From: Clostridia bacterium
Lineage (GTDB): Bacteria > Bacillota > Clostridia > Oscillospirales > Oscillospiraceae
Reading direction: 5' to 3'
NCBI GenBank assembly: GCA_003245395.1
Contig: QKDF01000023.1
Span: 1 to 13,162, forward strand
Length of the DNA stretch: 13,162 nucleotides
In this document: positions 1-6,733 of the stretch, piece after piece
Layout: each line of letters begins with the position of its first letter
Position numbering within the stretch: position 1 is the first letter of the stretch
Made by a program: the position numbers and the translations under genes
Notes under the pieces: model-generated
What the model was told of the DNA's origin: nothing
What the model saw: only the letters and a program-made list of their open reading frames with translations
The model's database searches: none

Positions 1-279
1 AAGGTGATTGTGCCTGACAGCTATACTGGCGACGTGATGGGCGATCTGAACAAGCGCCGTGGCCGCGTGATGGGCACCAACCCCACCGGTACCGGCGAAT
101 CCGAAATTGAAGCGGAGGTCCCCATGGGCGAGATGGGCAGCTATGCCATCGATCTGCGCTCCATGACCCAGAGCCGCGGCAGCTTTACGTTCCGTTTTGC
201 CCGCTATGAAGACTGTCCGCCTGCGGCGCAGGAAAAGGCCATTGCGGAAGCCAAAACCCTTGCAGCGGAACAGGCCTGA
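1..279 (+). CDS. Elongation factor G family GTPase, C-terminal fragment (5' end outside window)
   Basis: Only the last 92 codons are present, and the reading frame is open from base 1. The residues read like the end of EF-G domain IV and domain V. A segment close to VPDSYTGDVMGDLNKRRGRV matches the conserved 'GDVMGDLNxRRGRI' stretch, followed by a 'MGxYAxDLRSxTQxRGSFTFxFxxYEDCP' block that corresponds to the EF-G 'YATDLRSxTQGRGxYxMxFxHYE' region. EF-G catalyses GTP-driven ribosomal translocation in the cytoplasm. The somewhat divergent end (SYAIDLRSMTQSRGSF and a short Ala/Glu-rich tail) is more like the paralogous EF-G copies common in Clostridia than the str-operon fusA, and no rpsL, rpsG or tuf gene follows. 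The family is confident; which paralogue is not, because the GTPase domain is outside the window. A hairpin terminator follows 20 bases after the stop. Confidence 0.88.
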   Translation, partial: KVIVPDSYTGDVMGDLNKRRGRVMGTNPTGTGESEIEAEVPMGEMGSYAIDLRSMTQSRGSFTFRFARYEDCPPAAQEKAIAEAKTLAAEQA

Positions 280-299
280 GCCGATATCCACGAAATTGC

Positions 300-337
300 C
301 TCCGGGAGAGCATAGGCTCTCCCGGAGATTCCTTTCT
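300..337 (+). terminator. Hairpin terminator after the EF-G family gene
   Basis: A perfect 11-bp inverted repeat, CTCCGGGAGAG (300-310) and CTCTCCCGGAG (317-327), encloses a six-base loop. ATTCCTTTCTG follows. The stem is strong, but the T-tract is interrupted, so termination may be imperfect. It separates the EF-G family gene from the rubrerythrin gene. Confidence 0.6.
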
Positions 338-461
338 GAAAAAATTATAAATCGTTGCAAATGCCACTTCCTATATAAGAAAATCCATATATACTCATAC
401 TATCAACAGAAACGAAGTCAAATAGCTTCTGAAATAAAATGATAAACAGGAGGAATTTAAT

Positions 462-1007
462 ATGAAAAAGTGGGTTTGTTCTGTATGCGGATATGTGTAC
501 GAAGGTGAAAATCCCCCCGAGAAGTGCCCCCAGTGCGGCGCTCCCGCTTCCAAGTTTGTCGAGCAGGCCGGTGAGATGAGCTGGGCCGCCGAGCATGTGG
601 TGGGTGTCGCCAGCGACGCTCCCGAGGAGATCAAGGAAGGTCTGCGCCTGAACTTTAACGGTGAGTGCACCGAGGTCGGCATGTATCTGGCCATGTCCCG
701 CGTGGCATTCCGCGAGGGCTATCCCGAGATCGGTCTGTACTGGGAGAAGGCCGCCTATGAAGAGGCCAATCACGCCTCCCGCTTCGCCGAGTTGCTGGGC
801 GAGGTTGTGACCGACTCCACCAAGAAGAACCTGCAGATGCGCGTGGAAGCCGAGAACGGCGCCACTGCCGGCAAGACCGAGCTGGCCAAGAAGGCCAAGG
901 AGCTGGGTCTGGACGCCATCCATGACACCGTGCACGAGATGGCCCGCGACGAAGCCCGCCACGGCAAGGCCTTCAAGGGCCTGCTGGAGCGTTACTTCGG
1001 CAAGTAA
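462..1007 (+). CDS. Reverse rubrerythrin (N-terminal rubredoxin, C-terminal ferritin-like di-iron domain)
   Basis: This 181-residue protein has a rubredoxin-type iron site at the N-terminus, C6-x2-C9 and C22-x2-C25 (CSVCG ... CPQCG). A four-helix ferritin-like domain follows at about residues 40-180. Candidate di-iron ligands are E68 (NGECTE), E101-x2-H104 (EEANH) and E164-x2-H167 (DEARH), with acidic residues around E129-E131. This order is the inverse of classical rubrerythrin and matches the 'reverse rubrerythrins' of clostridia, which act as NAD(P)H-linked peroxidases that reduce H2O2 (and O2) with electrons passed through the rubredoxin domain. The start is fixed by AGGAGG at 448-453, eight bases before the ATG. 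It is monocistronic, lying between two terminators. The 134-bp AT-rich leader could carry a PerR-type site, but I could not identify a convincing one. Confidence 0.93.
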   Translation: MKKWVCSVCGYVYEGENPPEKCPQCGAPASKFVEQAGEMSWAAEHVVGVASDAPEEIKEGLRLNFNGECTEVGMYLAMSRVAFREGYPEIGLYWEKAAYEEANHASRFAELLGEVVTDSTKKNLQMRVEAENGATAGKTELAKKAKELGLDAIHDTVHEMARDEARHGKAFKGLLERYFGK

Positions 1008-1035
1008 GCCGTTTCCTTCAAATTGTCACCTCTTT

Positions 1036-1078
1036 CCTGGGCGGAGCTGCTTCGGCGGTTCCGCCCAGGCTCCTTTTT
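1036..1078 (+). terminator. Strong rho-independent terminator with UUCG tetraloop, after reverse rubrerythrin
   Basis: An uninterrupted stem of about 15 bp (1036-1050 with 1055-1069, including two G-U pairs) is capped by a C(TTCG)G tetraloop at 1050-1055. CTCCTTTTTGA follows, with T5 at 1074-1078. The UUCG loop is an exceptionally stable RNA tetraloop, and the whole arrangement is textbook for an intrinsic terminator. It isolates the rubrerythrin gene from the regulator downstream. Confidence 0.9.
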
Positions 1079-1180
1079 GAGTGAATTCTACGCTCCGCAG
1101 ATAAAATCCGGAATGGAGGGGTGGCTAAATCTAACCGTGTATGCCATACTGTGTACAGAACGAAAGGGAGAGGTGTGTCT

Positions 1181-1561
1181 ATGGATGCGGCAAAAACGGG
1201 GGCGTATCTGGCCTCTCTGCGCAAGGCGCGAGAGATGACGCAGCAGGATGTAGCGGAAATGTTAAATATTTCCAATAAAACCGTGAGCAAGTGGGAATCG
1301 GGCGGGGGCTTCCCTGAAATTACAGCTTTACCCGCGCTGGCAGAACTCTACGGTGTTACGGCGGACGAAATTCTGGCAGGAGAGTCGCTGGAAAAAAAGG
1401 CGGAGCCGCACTGGCGTCCAGCTGTGGAGGAGCGCAGGAGATATTTCCTGGACCGAGCGGAAGTCCGGTTTGAAATCGGCGCGGGTGTGGCGGCGCTTTT
1501 GGCACTGACCGGATTATATACCCAGTTCTACGCTGCCCTGTTTTGCTTGCCAGCGTCTTAA
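1181..1561 (+). CDS. XRE-family helix-turn-helix regulator, N-terminal part of an apparently frameshifted gene
   Basis: The 126-residue frame begins with a Cro/C1-type HTH domain at about residues 7-62. The segment TQQDVAEMLNISNKTVSKWE (residues 20-39) is the helix-turn-helix, followed by 'PALAELYGVTADEILAGE', the standard end of this fold. The start is the ATG preceded by GGGAGAGG (1166-1173). A GTG 60 bases upstream is in frame but lacks a comparable site. After the HTH comes a basic linker and the beginning of a hydrophobic segment (FEIGAGVAALLALTGLYTQF), which stops abruptly at TAA just after a TTTT run (1541-1544). The following frame continues the hydrophobic helix. In Clostridia, regulators of this type usually have an HTH followed by several membrane helices in one chain of about 300-350 residues, so I infer one gene (1181-2220, about 345 residues) broken by a one-base change. 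The DNA target and signal are unknown. Confidence 0.8.
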   Translation: MDAAKTGAYLASLRKAREMTQQDVAEMLNISNKTVSKWESGGGFPEITALPALAELYGVTADEILAGESLEKKAEPHWRPAVEERRRYFLDRAEVRFEIGAGVAALLALTGLYTQFYAALFCLPAS

Positions 1562-2220
1562 CCCTGTGGACTGGGTGGCGGCTGACGGAGGGGACGCTGC
1601 GGCAGATGGAGCCGGGGTCCGATCTGAACCGGGTTTGGAAGCGCCGGTACCGGGGATTACTGGTGGCGGAGATTCTGCAGATTTGGATGGCACTTTCCAT
1701 TGTGTGGCTACAGAGTGGACTGCTGAACCAGTGGCTGATGACGCAGCCCGGCCAATTGTTTAAGCAGCTGTCGAACTATGGCCTAGCGCAGTATCTGCTG
1801 GGAGTCAGATATTCGGGACTGCCGGGACTGGACGCCACGCTGGCGATCCGGCTGCTTCCGGTTCCGGTAATGGTACTGGCACTGCAGGGATTGCTGCGGC
1901 GAAAGGCCGGGCAGAGTGCGGCGCTGCTTGCAAAGCCGGTCGCAATTCTCATGGCCGTATTGTATGGGCTGTTTATTGTGACTGTACTCTGGCGCTACAT
2001 GACCGTGCTGCCTTTGGTGGAACAGATATCAGAAGTAAATGTTGTGGGCGGGATGAAGCAGGCAAAGCTGGAGGCGCAGCTGGCCGATGCAAACGTACCG
2101 TTTCTTCTTGCTGAATGGCTCCTTGTTACAGGAACCGCAGCGGCGCCGCTAGCCACAACACTGGGGAGACGAATCAGGAAAAAAGCAGTGGGGACGCTTG
2201 CGAAAAATTTTGAAAAATGA
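1543..2220 (+). pseudogene. Membrane-spanning C-terminal part of the same HTH regulator (other reading frame)
   Basis: This frame opens at a TTG with no ribosome site and overlaps the end of the HTH frame by 19 bases. That argues that it is not translated independently. It encodes about 225 residues with a first hydrophobic stretch (LASVLTLW, completing the helix begun in the HTH frame). Four further likely membrane helices lie near residues 38-58, 99-117, 132-152 and 185-206, and the tail is strongly basic (RRIRKKAVG). Joining the frames by a -1 step within TTTT (1541-1544) gives '...AALFLLASVLTLWTGWRL...', a smooth transmembrane helix. If it were a separate gene, the first methionine with some upstream purines is near 1605. 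Alternatives are a sequencing error at the homopolymer or recoding. No canonical slippery heptamer is evident, so recoding seems least likely. Confidence 0.6.
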
Positions 2221-2226
2221 TATACT
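2198..2226 (+). promoter_or_regulatory. Sigma-70/A-type promoter for the HAD phosphatase gene
   Basis: TTGCGA (2198-2203) and TATACT (2221-2226) are separated by exactly 17 bases. The -10 element starts directly after the stop codon of the preceding regulator gene. The ribosome site AAGGAGAG follows at 2241-2248, giving a very short leader. Assigned from consensus and spacing only. Confidence 0.65.
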
Positions 2227-2256
2227 CTCCGTGCTGATACAAGGAGAGAGTGGTTG

Positions 2257-2913
2257 ATGTATAAATATATTCTGTTTGATTTGGACGGTACGCTGACGGA
2301 CTCCAAGGAGGGCATTCTCAACTGTCTGCGGTACGCCCTTGAAAAAATGGGAGAGCCGGTGCCCGGCGAGGATGTGCTGACGAATTTTATCGGGCCTCCG
2401 ATGCAGCAGTCTTTTATGGAATACTGCGGCTTTTCCAAAGAGCGGGCGCTGCGTGCCATCGAACTGTTTCGGGAGCGGTACGAGCCCATTGGAAAAAATG
2501 AAAATGCGGCGGCTCCAGGGCTGCCGGAACTGTGCGGGCGCTTGAAGGAGCGCGGTTATGTTCTGGCACTGGCGTCTTCAAAGCCGGAGAAAATGTGCCG
2601 GGAGATCTGCCTGAGGTTTGGGTATACGCCCTATCTGTCCGCCCTTGTGGGCAGTCCCCCGTATGGAGACAGCACAAAAGCGGATGTGATCCGGGACACT
2701 CTGGGCCGTTTGGGGCTGACAGAACAGGATCTGCCCGAGGTGCTCATGGTGGGGGATCGGAAGTTTGACGTACTGGGTGCCAGAGAATGCGGAATTGACT
2801 GCGTCGGTGTGGAATTTTTCGGATACGCGGCCCCAAACGAGCTTCAGGAAGCCGGTGCCGTGTCGGTGGTAAGAACCGCAGCGGAACTGGAACAGTTTAT
2901 TTTGAATCAATGA
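2257..2913 (+). CDS. HAD-superfamily hydrolase, phosphoglycolate phosphatase-like
   Basis: This 218-residue soluble protein has all four HAD motifs. Motif I is FDLDGT with nucleophile D8 and acid/base D10, motif II is ALASS (S107), motif III is a lysine in STKADVI (K141), and motif IV is VGDRKFD (D167, D171). The helical cap between motifs I and II (about residues 15-85) places it in the HAD-IA group with phosphoglycolate phosphatase/PpaX-like enzymes, which remove phosphate from small phosphorylated metabolites. The actual substrate cannot be read from sequence. The start is the ATG, preceded by AAGGAGAG eight bases upstream; a TTG three bases earlier is in frame but less likely. It appears to be transcribed alone from its own promoter and ends in a strong hairpin. 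Confidence 0.9.
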   Translation: MYKYILFDLDGTLTDSKEGILNCLRYALEKMGEPVPGEDVLTNFIGPPMQQSFMEYCGFSKERALRAIELFRERYEPIGKNENAAAPGLPELCGRLKERGYVLALASSKPEKMCREICLRFGYTPYLSALVGSPPYGDSTKADVIRDTLGRLGLTEQDLPEVLMVGDRKFDVLGARECGIDCVGVEFFGYAAPNELQEAGAVSVVRTAAELEQFILNQ

Positions 2914-2915
2914 GA

Positions 2916-2959
2916 CAATGCCGGCATACAGTAAAAACTGTATGCCGGCATTGCTTTTT
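2916..2959. terminator. 17-bp hairpin terminator between convergent genes
   Basis: A perfect 17-bp inverted repeat (2916-2932 and 2937-2953, arms beginning CAATGCCGGC and ending GCCGGCATTG) has an AAAA loop. It is followed on the plus strand by CTTTTTG, so it clearly serves the HAD gene. The convergent lipoprotein gene ends just beyond it, at 2965, and would be read through the same hairpin on the minus strand. The minus-strand T-tract is weak (TCTCATTG), so bidirectional use is possible but less certain. Confidence 0.88.
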
Positions 2960-2964
2960 GAAAA

Positions 2965-4620
2965 TCAGCTTGCGGCGGAGATGTCCGCCAGACGGAACCA
3001 GCCTCTGGCATCCCGGCTGACACCCGTATAGGTTTCCCGCAGCTTCCAGGCTGTTCCCGTAAAGAACAGGGGGCTGACGGCGGCATCATCCAGCAGCAGA
3101 GATTCTGCATCGTGGAGACAGGCCAGCCGCGCCGCGGAATCCGAGGCGCTGTCAATGATAGTCAGCAGGGTGTCGTAGGCGCTGTTGGCGTACTGCACGA
3201 CATTTTGTGAATTGCGGCTGGTATAGGGAGACAAAAAGGCTTCAGCGTCGTTGGCCATGGCGGTTTGCGAAATGCCTGCCATGAAGAAGTCGCCGCTTGC
3301 CAGGGCCGCACTTAGTTCCGATTGGGTGACAGCTTTTGGTGTCACCGAGACATGGAGGACATCTCTCCACTGTTGAACCAGTGCATGAGCGACCTGGGCG
3401 GCGGGGCCTTCGTCCACATAGAGGTATACCAGATGGTAGCGGTCGTCATAGCCGGTTTTGGACAGAGCGTCCACTGCGGTCTGACAGTTTTGCGCATAGT
3501 CCTCCGGCGCTGTACCCAGCAGGTCGCCGCCCGCGGTGCGGAAATCCTGATCGCCGCTTCCGGGGACGCCGCTGGGGACGAGTCCGCCGGCTGCCTGTCC
3601 GGTTACGCCGGCCAGCGCCGCCAGTGCCGTGCGGTCAATCGCCAGTGAAAACGCCTTGCGCACAGACGCATCCTCAAAGGGCAGCTGTGCACAGTTAAAC
3701 AGGATCGTATAGGTGGATAACTCCGGCGTGGCGGACCACTGTCCCGCGGCGTACAGATCCTTGAGTTCTTTCTCAGGCAGAGAGGCGACAAAGTCCACGC
3801 TGCCCTTCGTATAGAGATCCCAGGCAGCCTCGTCGCTGTCGGCAAACAGGAACTGAAGCTGTGTGGGGCCCACATTTCCATAGTAGCGGTTATTGGCTGT
3901 GAGGGTCAGGGAATTGCCGGACACGTAGCTGCTGACGCAATAGGGACCATCCGTGACCAGAAGGGTGGGGTCGTGCCACCATTTGAGGGCGGAGGAACCG
4001 TCGGAGAGGCTCTGCGCCTTCTCTTTGAGTTTTTTGACTACATCCTGACGCAGAGGGCTGGTTGCCACAGCTGTACACACATCGGATAAGAACCAGTCAT
4101 ATTTACCGGAGAGCACCACTACCAGGGTGCTGTCGTTTTTGGCTGTGACGGATAGTTCGCTCACGTCACCGCCGGCACGGACTGCGTCATACCCCTTTAC
4201 CATGGATAAAAGAGCGGCATTCGGGGAATTGGTGGCTGGGCTGACCAGACGCTGCCAGGCATATACAAAATCCTGAGCGGTCAGTGCTTTTCCATCGGAC
4301 CAGCGGGTGCTGCGCAGACGGAACGTGTATGTTACCGTGCCGTCGATGTTCTCTTCCACATCCACCTTTCGGGCAATCCCCTCGGTAACGGTGGTTTTGC
4401 CGGAGACATCGGTGCTCAGGCGCATCAGATTTTCATAGAGGCTGCCAATCACAGTGGCATCGGAACTTTCTGTCACATAGGCCGGATCAAAGGTTGCCAC
4501 GTCGCCGCCGGCGCAGACAGAAAGATTCAGCTGCTTTTCCTCTTGTCCGCAGCCGGACAACAGCCCTGCCGAAAGTATGGCGGCCAGTGCCAGCGCGGTC
4601 CATCGTTTCAGTCGTATCAT
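2965..4620 (-). CDS. Peptide-type ABC transporter substrate-binding lipoprotein (SBP_bac_5 / OppA-like)
   Basis: This 551-residue exported protein has a basic N-terminus (MIRLKRW), a hydrophobic core and the lipobox LSGC with C24 as the predicted lipidated cysteine, so it should sit anchored on the outer face of the membrane. The mature part follows family 5 solute-binding proteins: 'FDPAYVTESSDATVIGSLYENLM' early, 'YTFRLRSTRWSDGKALTAQDFVYAWQRLV' (residues ~97-125), and 'DGPYCVSSYVSGNSLTLTANNRYYG' in the middle. This family captures oligopeptides, or sometimes sugars, nickel or haem, for import. The start is supported by AAGGAGAA (4626-4633, minus strand) five bases upstream. No oppB/C/D/F permease or ATPase gene adjoins it, so it is an orphan binding protein that must share a transporter encoded elsewhere or act as a sensor. 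It is divergent from the exporter operon and convergent with the HAD gene. Confidence 0.92.
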   Translation of the reverse strand: MIRLKRWTALALAAILSAGLLSGCGQEEKQLNLSVCAGGDVATFDPAYVTESSDATVIGSLYENLMRLSTDVSGKTTVTEGIARKVDVEENIDGTVTYTFRLRSTRWSDGKALTAQDFVYAWQRLVSPATNSPNAALLSMVKGYDAVRAGGDVSELSVTAKNDSTLVVVLSGKYDWFLSDVCTAVATSPLRQDVVKKLKEKAQSLSDGSSALKWWHDPTLLVTDGPYCVSSYVSGNSLTLTANNRYYGNVGPTQLQFLFADSDEAAWDLYTKGSVDFVASLPEKELKDLYAAGQWSATPELSTYTILFNCAQLPFEDASVRKAFSLAIDRTALAALAGVTGQAAGGLVPSGVPGSGDQDFRTAGGDLLGTAPEDYAQNCQTAVDALSKTGYDDRYHLVYLYVDEGPAAQVAHALVQQWRDVLHVSVTPKAVTQSELSAALASGDFFMAGISQTAMANDAEAFLSPYTSRNSQNVVQYANSAYDTLLTIIDSASDSAARLACLHDAESLLLDDAAVSPLFFTGTAWKLRETYTGVSRDARGWFRLADISAAS

Positions 4621-4701
4621 ATGGATTCTCCTTGATGCGAAGGCGGGAGTCCCGTCAGAATCCGCCCGTTATTCGTCGAATTTTGTAATGCAATAAAGTT
4701 T

Positions 4702-4730
4702 ATTATAAAAAGTTTTCCCATAATTGTAAA
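4702..4730 (-). promoter_or_regulatory. Promoter for the substrate-binding lipoprotein gene
   Basis: On the minus strand, TTTACA (4725-4730) and a perfect TATAAT (4702-4707) are separated by 17 bases. This predicts a start near 4695 and a leader of about 75 bases before the ATG at 4620. It is the best -35/-10 pair in the window by consensus match. Confidence 0.8.
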
Positions 4731-4834
4731 GTCAGGATACATGTGAAGCTGTGGGTAACGACAAAATTTAAGTTTTTGTTCACAAAAATGAAAAATTTAT
4801 CGGCATATCCCGCCACCTTTGTTTTGCAGATTCC

Positions 4835-4862
4835 TTGACACTTTTCAAAATTGTGTTATTGT
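4835..4862 (+). promoter_or_regulatory. Promoter for the MacAB-like/SLH operon
   Basis: A perfect TTGACA (4835-4840) is followed after 16 bases by TATTGT (4857-4862), preceded by TG at 4854-4855 as an extended -10. A second AT-rich TATTAT lies a few bases on. Transcription would begin around 4869-4875, giving an untranslated leader of about 125 bases, unusually long for this window. Confidence 0.65.
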
Positions 4863-4883
4863 ATTATATCATTAAGACAAATG

Positions 4884-4932
4884 CGCGCGCCTATATCTGG
4901 AAATGGGCTTTCAGATTAATTTAAGGCGCGTG
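4884..4932 (+). promoter_or_regulatory. Two-tier hairpin in the 5' leader of the exporter operon
   Basis: The outer stem pairs 4884-4892 with 4924-4932 (CGCGCCT/AGGCGCG core, extended by a G-U and a C-G pair). The inner stem pairs 4895-4902 with 4909-4916 (ATCTGGAA/TTTCAGAT, one G-U) around a six-base loop. The element is in the predicted leader, about 55 bases before the ribosome site, and no T-run follows. It is therefore not an ordinary terminator; it could be an RNA-stability or protein/RNA-binding element. It matches no riboswitch class that I recognise. Confidence 0.5.
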
Positions 4933-4996
4933 ACGTTTAATGTCTGGGTAAAATTGGATAGCGGAAAAAGATTTTCAAAAAGAAACGAGGAACGGT

Positions 4997-6733
4997 ATGA
5001 GCCAAGAACTGCAGACGCATAGTACGGGAGCCGAGGTGCCTGAGGGGACCCAACCGGAAAGCCGAAAGTGGAAAAATCCGCTTGGGCTGCTGAAAGGCAA
5101 GGGCGGGAAAAAGAAATGGAGAAAATGGGTTGCCCTGCTTCTGGTAGTGGCGGTGATCGCAAGCGTGGTCGTGTGGAAGACGTCTAAAAACAAGAATTCC
5201 ACGGAGAAGACCTATACGGAAGAGGATGTATCCTATCAGGATATTAAGGATTCCCTGTCTGCCAGCGGTACGTTGGAGCCGGCAAACTCCTATACGGTGA
5301 CTACGCTGGTCGAGGGAGAGGTGTTGTCGGCCGATTTTGAGGAGGGTGATACCGTCACCAAGGATACGGTGCTGTATACGATTGATTCCTCCGACGCCTC
5401 CAGCAGTCTGGAAAAGGCGCAGATTTCCCTCAATGAGGCGCAGAGCAGCTATGATGACGCTGTGGATGAAGCCTATGTGAAGGCGCCTGTGGCCGGCACA
5501 GTGGTATCTCTTGAAGTCAGCGCGGGCGATTCCGTGACGGCGGGGGAGACCATCGCAACCGTGCGGGATACCAGCGTTATGACGTTGAAGGTTCCTTTTG
5601 ACGCCGATGATGCTGCCGGATTTTACGTGGGCGAAAGCGCCACAGTGATGCTGGACGGCTCTTTTGAAACGCTCAGCGGTACGGTAAAAACCATCTCCGG
5701 AGCAGATACGGTTCTCACAGGCAACCGCATTGTTCGCTATGTGACCATCCAGGTAGAAAATGGCGGCGGACTTACCGATTCGCAGGAAGCCACTGCAACC
5801 GTTGGCAGCAGCAATTCCAGCGACAGCGCCACTTTGGAATATAAGGCCGAGGGTACGGCTACCGCCTCTGCCTCCGGTACCGTGGCTGCCATCAATGTAA
5901 AAGAGGGCGGCAAGGTTTCCAAGGATCAGACGATTGTAACCCTTTCTGGGGACAGCCTGGACCAGTCAATTCAGAAAGCCTCCGATTCTCTGCGTAATGC
6001 CCAGCTGTCCATGGATAATGTGCAGGATCAGCTGGATAATTACACCATTACATCCCCCATTGACGGAACCATCGTGGATAAGGAGAGCAAAACCGGCGAC
6101 AATGTGGAGTCCGGCGACACGCTTTGCACCATATACGACCTGAGCTATCTGGAGATGACCATGAATATTGATGAGCTGGACATCAGCCAAGTGGCCGTTG
6201 GTCAGACTGTCAGTATCACGGCGGACGCTGTGGAAGGAAAGACATACACAGGTACGGTCACCAAGGTCTCCGTGGCGGGCACCACTTCCAGTGGAACGAC
6301 AACCTATCCCGTCACTGTTCGGATCGACGATACCGATGGCCTGATGCCAGGCATGAATGTGGATGCCGAGATTGTCATCTCCGAAAGCGACAATGCGCTG
6401 GCTGTTCCTGTGGCGGCCGTGTCCCGGGGGGACAGAGTACTTATTACATCCGATTCGCCCAGTGCCTCCAATGCAACTGACGACACGGCGCCTGACGGCT
6501 ATGTGTATGTCAAGGTGACCACCGGCATCAGCAACGATGACTACATTGAAATCACCGACGGCCTGCAGGAGGGCGACAAGGTTGCTTACGTGGAGGCAAC
6601 GTCGTCCAGCAGCTCCGACCAGCAGCAACAGATGATGATGGGCGGCGGCCAGACGTCCGGCGGCGGAAACTTCCAAGGCGGTGGCGGTCCGTCCGGCGGA
6701 GGCGGCCCCTCCGGAGGAGGGCCTCAGGGATGA
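4997..6733 (+). CDS. MacA/HlyD-like membrane-fusion adaptor of ABC exporter, with duplicated lipoyl modules
   Basis: This 578-residue protein is larger than typical MacA (about 370). It has a charged cytoplasmic N-terminus (1-43), one membrane helix (44-60) and a long external part. Two similar modules follow. Module 1 (about 93-265) has a lipoyl half-motif 'VEGEVLSADFEEGDTVTKDTVLYTID', a short coiled coil (135-158), the returning half 'VKAPVAGTVVSLEVSAGDSV' and a beta-barrel. Module 2 (about 284-460) repeats this with 'ASGTVAAINVKEGGKVSKDQ', a coiled coil (320-347), 'ITSPIDGTIVDKESKTGDNV' and a barrel ending 'GLMPGMNVDAEIVI'. A membrane-proximal domain (466-535) and a low-complexity Ser/Gln/Met/Gly tail (536-578) end the chain. 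It should bridge the ABC permease to the envelope. GAGGAA lies five bases before the ATG. The stop overlaps the ATPase start (ATGA). YknX-like is the other plausible name. Confidence 0.88.
   Translation: MSQELQTHSTGAEVPEGTQPESRKWKNPLGLLKGKGGKKKWRKWVALLLVVAVIASVVVWKTSKNKNSTEKTYTEEDVSYQDIKDSLSASGTLEPANSYTVTTLVEGEVLSADFEEGDTVTKDTVLYTIDSSDASSSLEKAQISLNEAQSSYDDAVDEAYVKAPVAGTVVSLEVSAGDSVTAGETIATVRDTSVMTLKVPFDADDAAGFYVGESATVMLDGSFETLSGTVKTISGADTVLTGNRIVRYVTIQVENGGGLTDSQEATATVGSSNSSDSATLEYKAEGTATASASGTVAAINVKEGGKVSKDQTIVTLSGDSLDQSIQKASDSLRNAQLSMDNVQDQLDNYTITSPIDGTIVDKESKTGDNVESGDTLCTIYDLSYLEMTMNIDELDISQVAVGQTVSITADAVEGKTYTGTVTKVSVAGTTSSGTTTYPVTVRIDDTDGLMPGMNVDAEIVISESDNALAVPVAAVSRGDRVLITSDSPSASNATDDTAPDGYVYVKVTTGISNDDYIEITDGLQEGDKVAYVEATSSSSSDQQQQMMMGGGQTSGGGNFQGGGGPSGGGGPSGGGPQG
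6713..6721 (+). promoter_or_regulatory. Ribosome binding site embedded in the glycine-tail codons
   Basis: GGAGGAGGG encodes three consecutive glycines of the adaptor's tail (about residues 573-575). It also forms a near-perfect Shine-Dalgarno nine bases ahead of the ATPase start at 6730. The overlap suggests that the tail's codon choice here is constrained by translation of the next gene. Confidence 0.7.

Larger units (their letters stand above)
4621..4996. other. 376-bp divergent intergenic regulatory region
   Basis: This AT-rich spacer between the minus-strand lipoprotein gene and the plus-strand exporter operon holds no credible gene. It contains one well-formed promoter per direction, listed separately. 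Between them is an A/T-tract zone (about 4745-4800, with AAAATTTAAG and AAAAATGAAAAATTT tracts) that may bend DNA or bind a regulator. After the plus-strand promoter comes a long leader with a two-tier hairpin. The two -35 elements are about 105 bases apart, leaving room for a shared regulator. Confidence 0.6.

Noticed and set aside
351..400. Possible promoter and PerR-like box before the reverse rubrerythrin (TTGCAA, TATATA, TATACT)
   Set aside because: No -35/-10 pair with acceptable spacing could be fixed, and no convincing TTATAAT-type dyad was found. A promoter must exist here, but I cannot place it.
345..962. Long open frame on the minus strand opposite the reverse rubrerythrin
   Set aside because: It is a shadow of a well-supported plus-strand gene and lacks a ribosome site. 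Its Gly/Leu/His-rich composition is typical of the antisense of high-GC coding.
5966..6676. Minus-strand open frame of 236 residues opposite the adaptor
   Set aside because: It is antisense to clear lipoyl and barrel motifs, has His/Val/Gly-rich shadow composition, and has no ribosome site.
6640..6730. Short GC-rich repeats (GGCGG/GTCCGGCGG units) that might look like a repeat array
   Set aside because: They are the codons of the adaptor's glycine-rich tail, in frame up to the stop. There is no spacer pattern and no repeat outside the gene.
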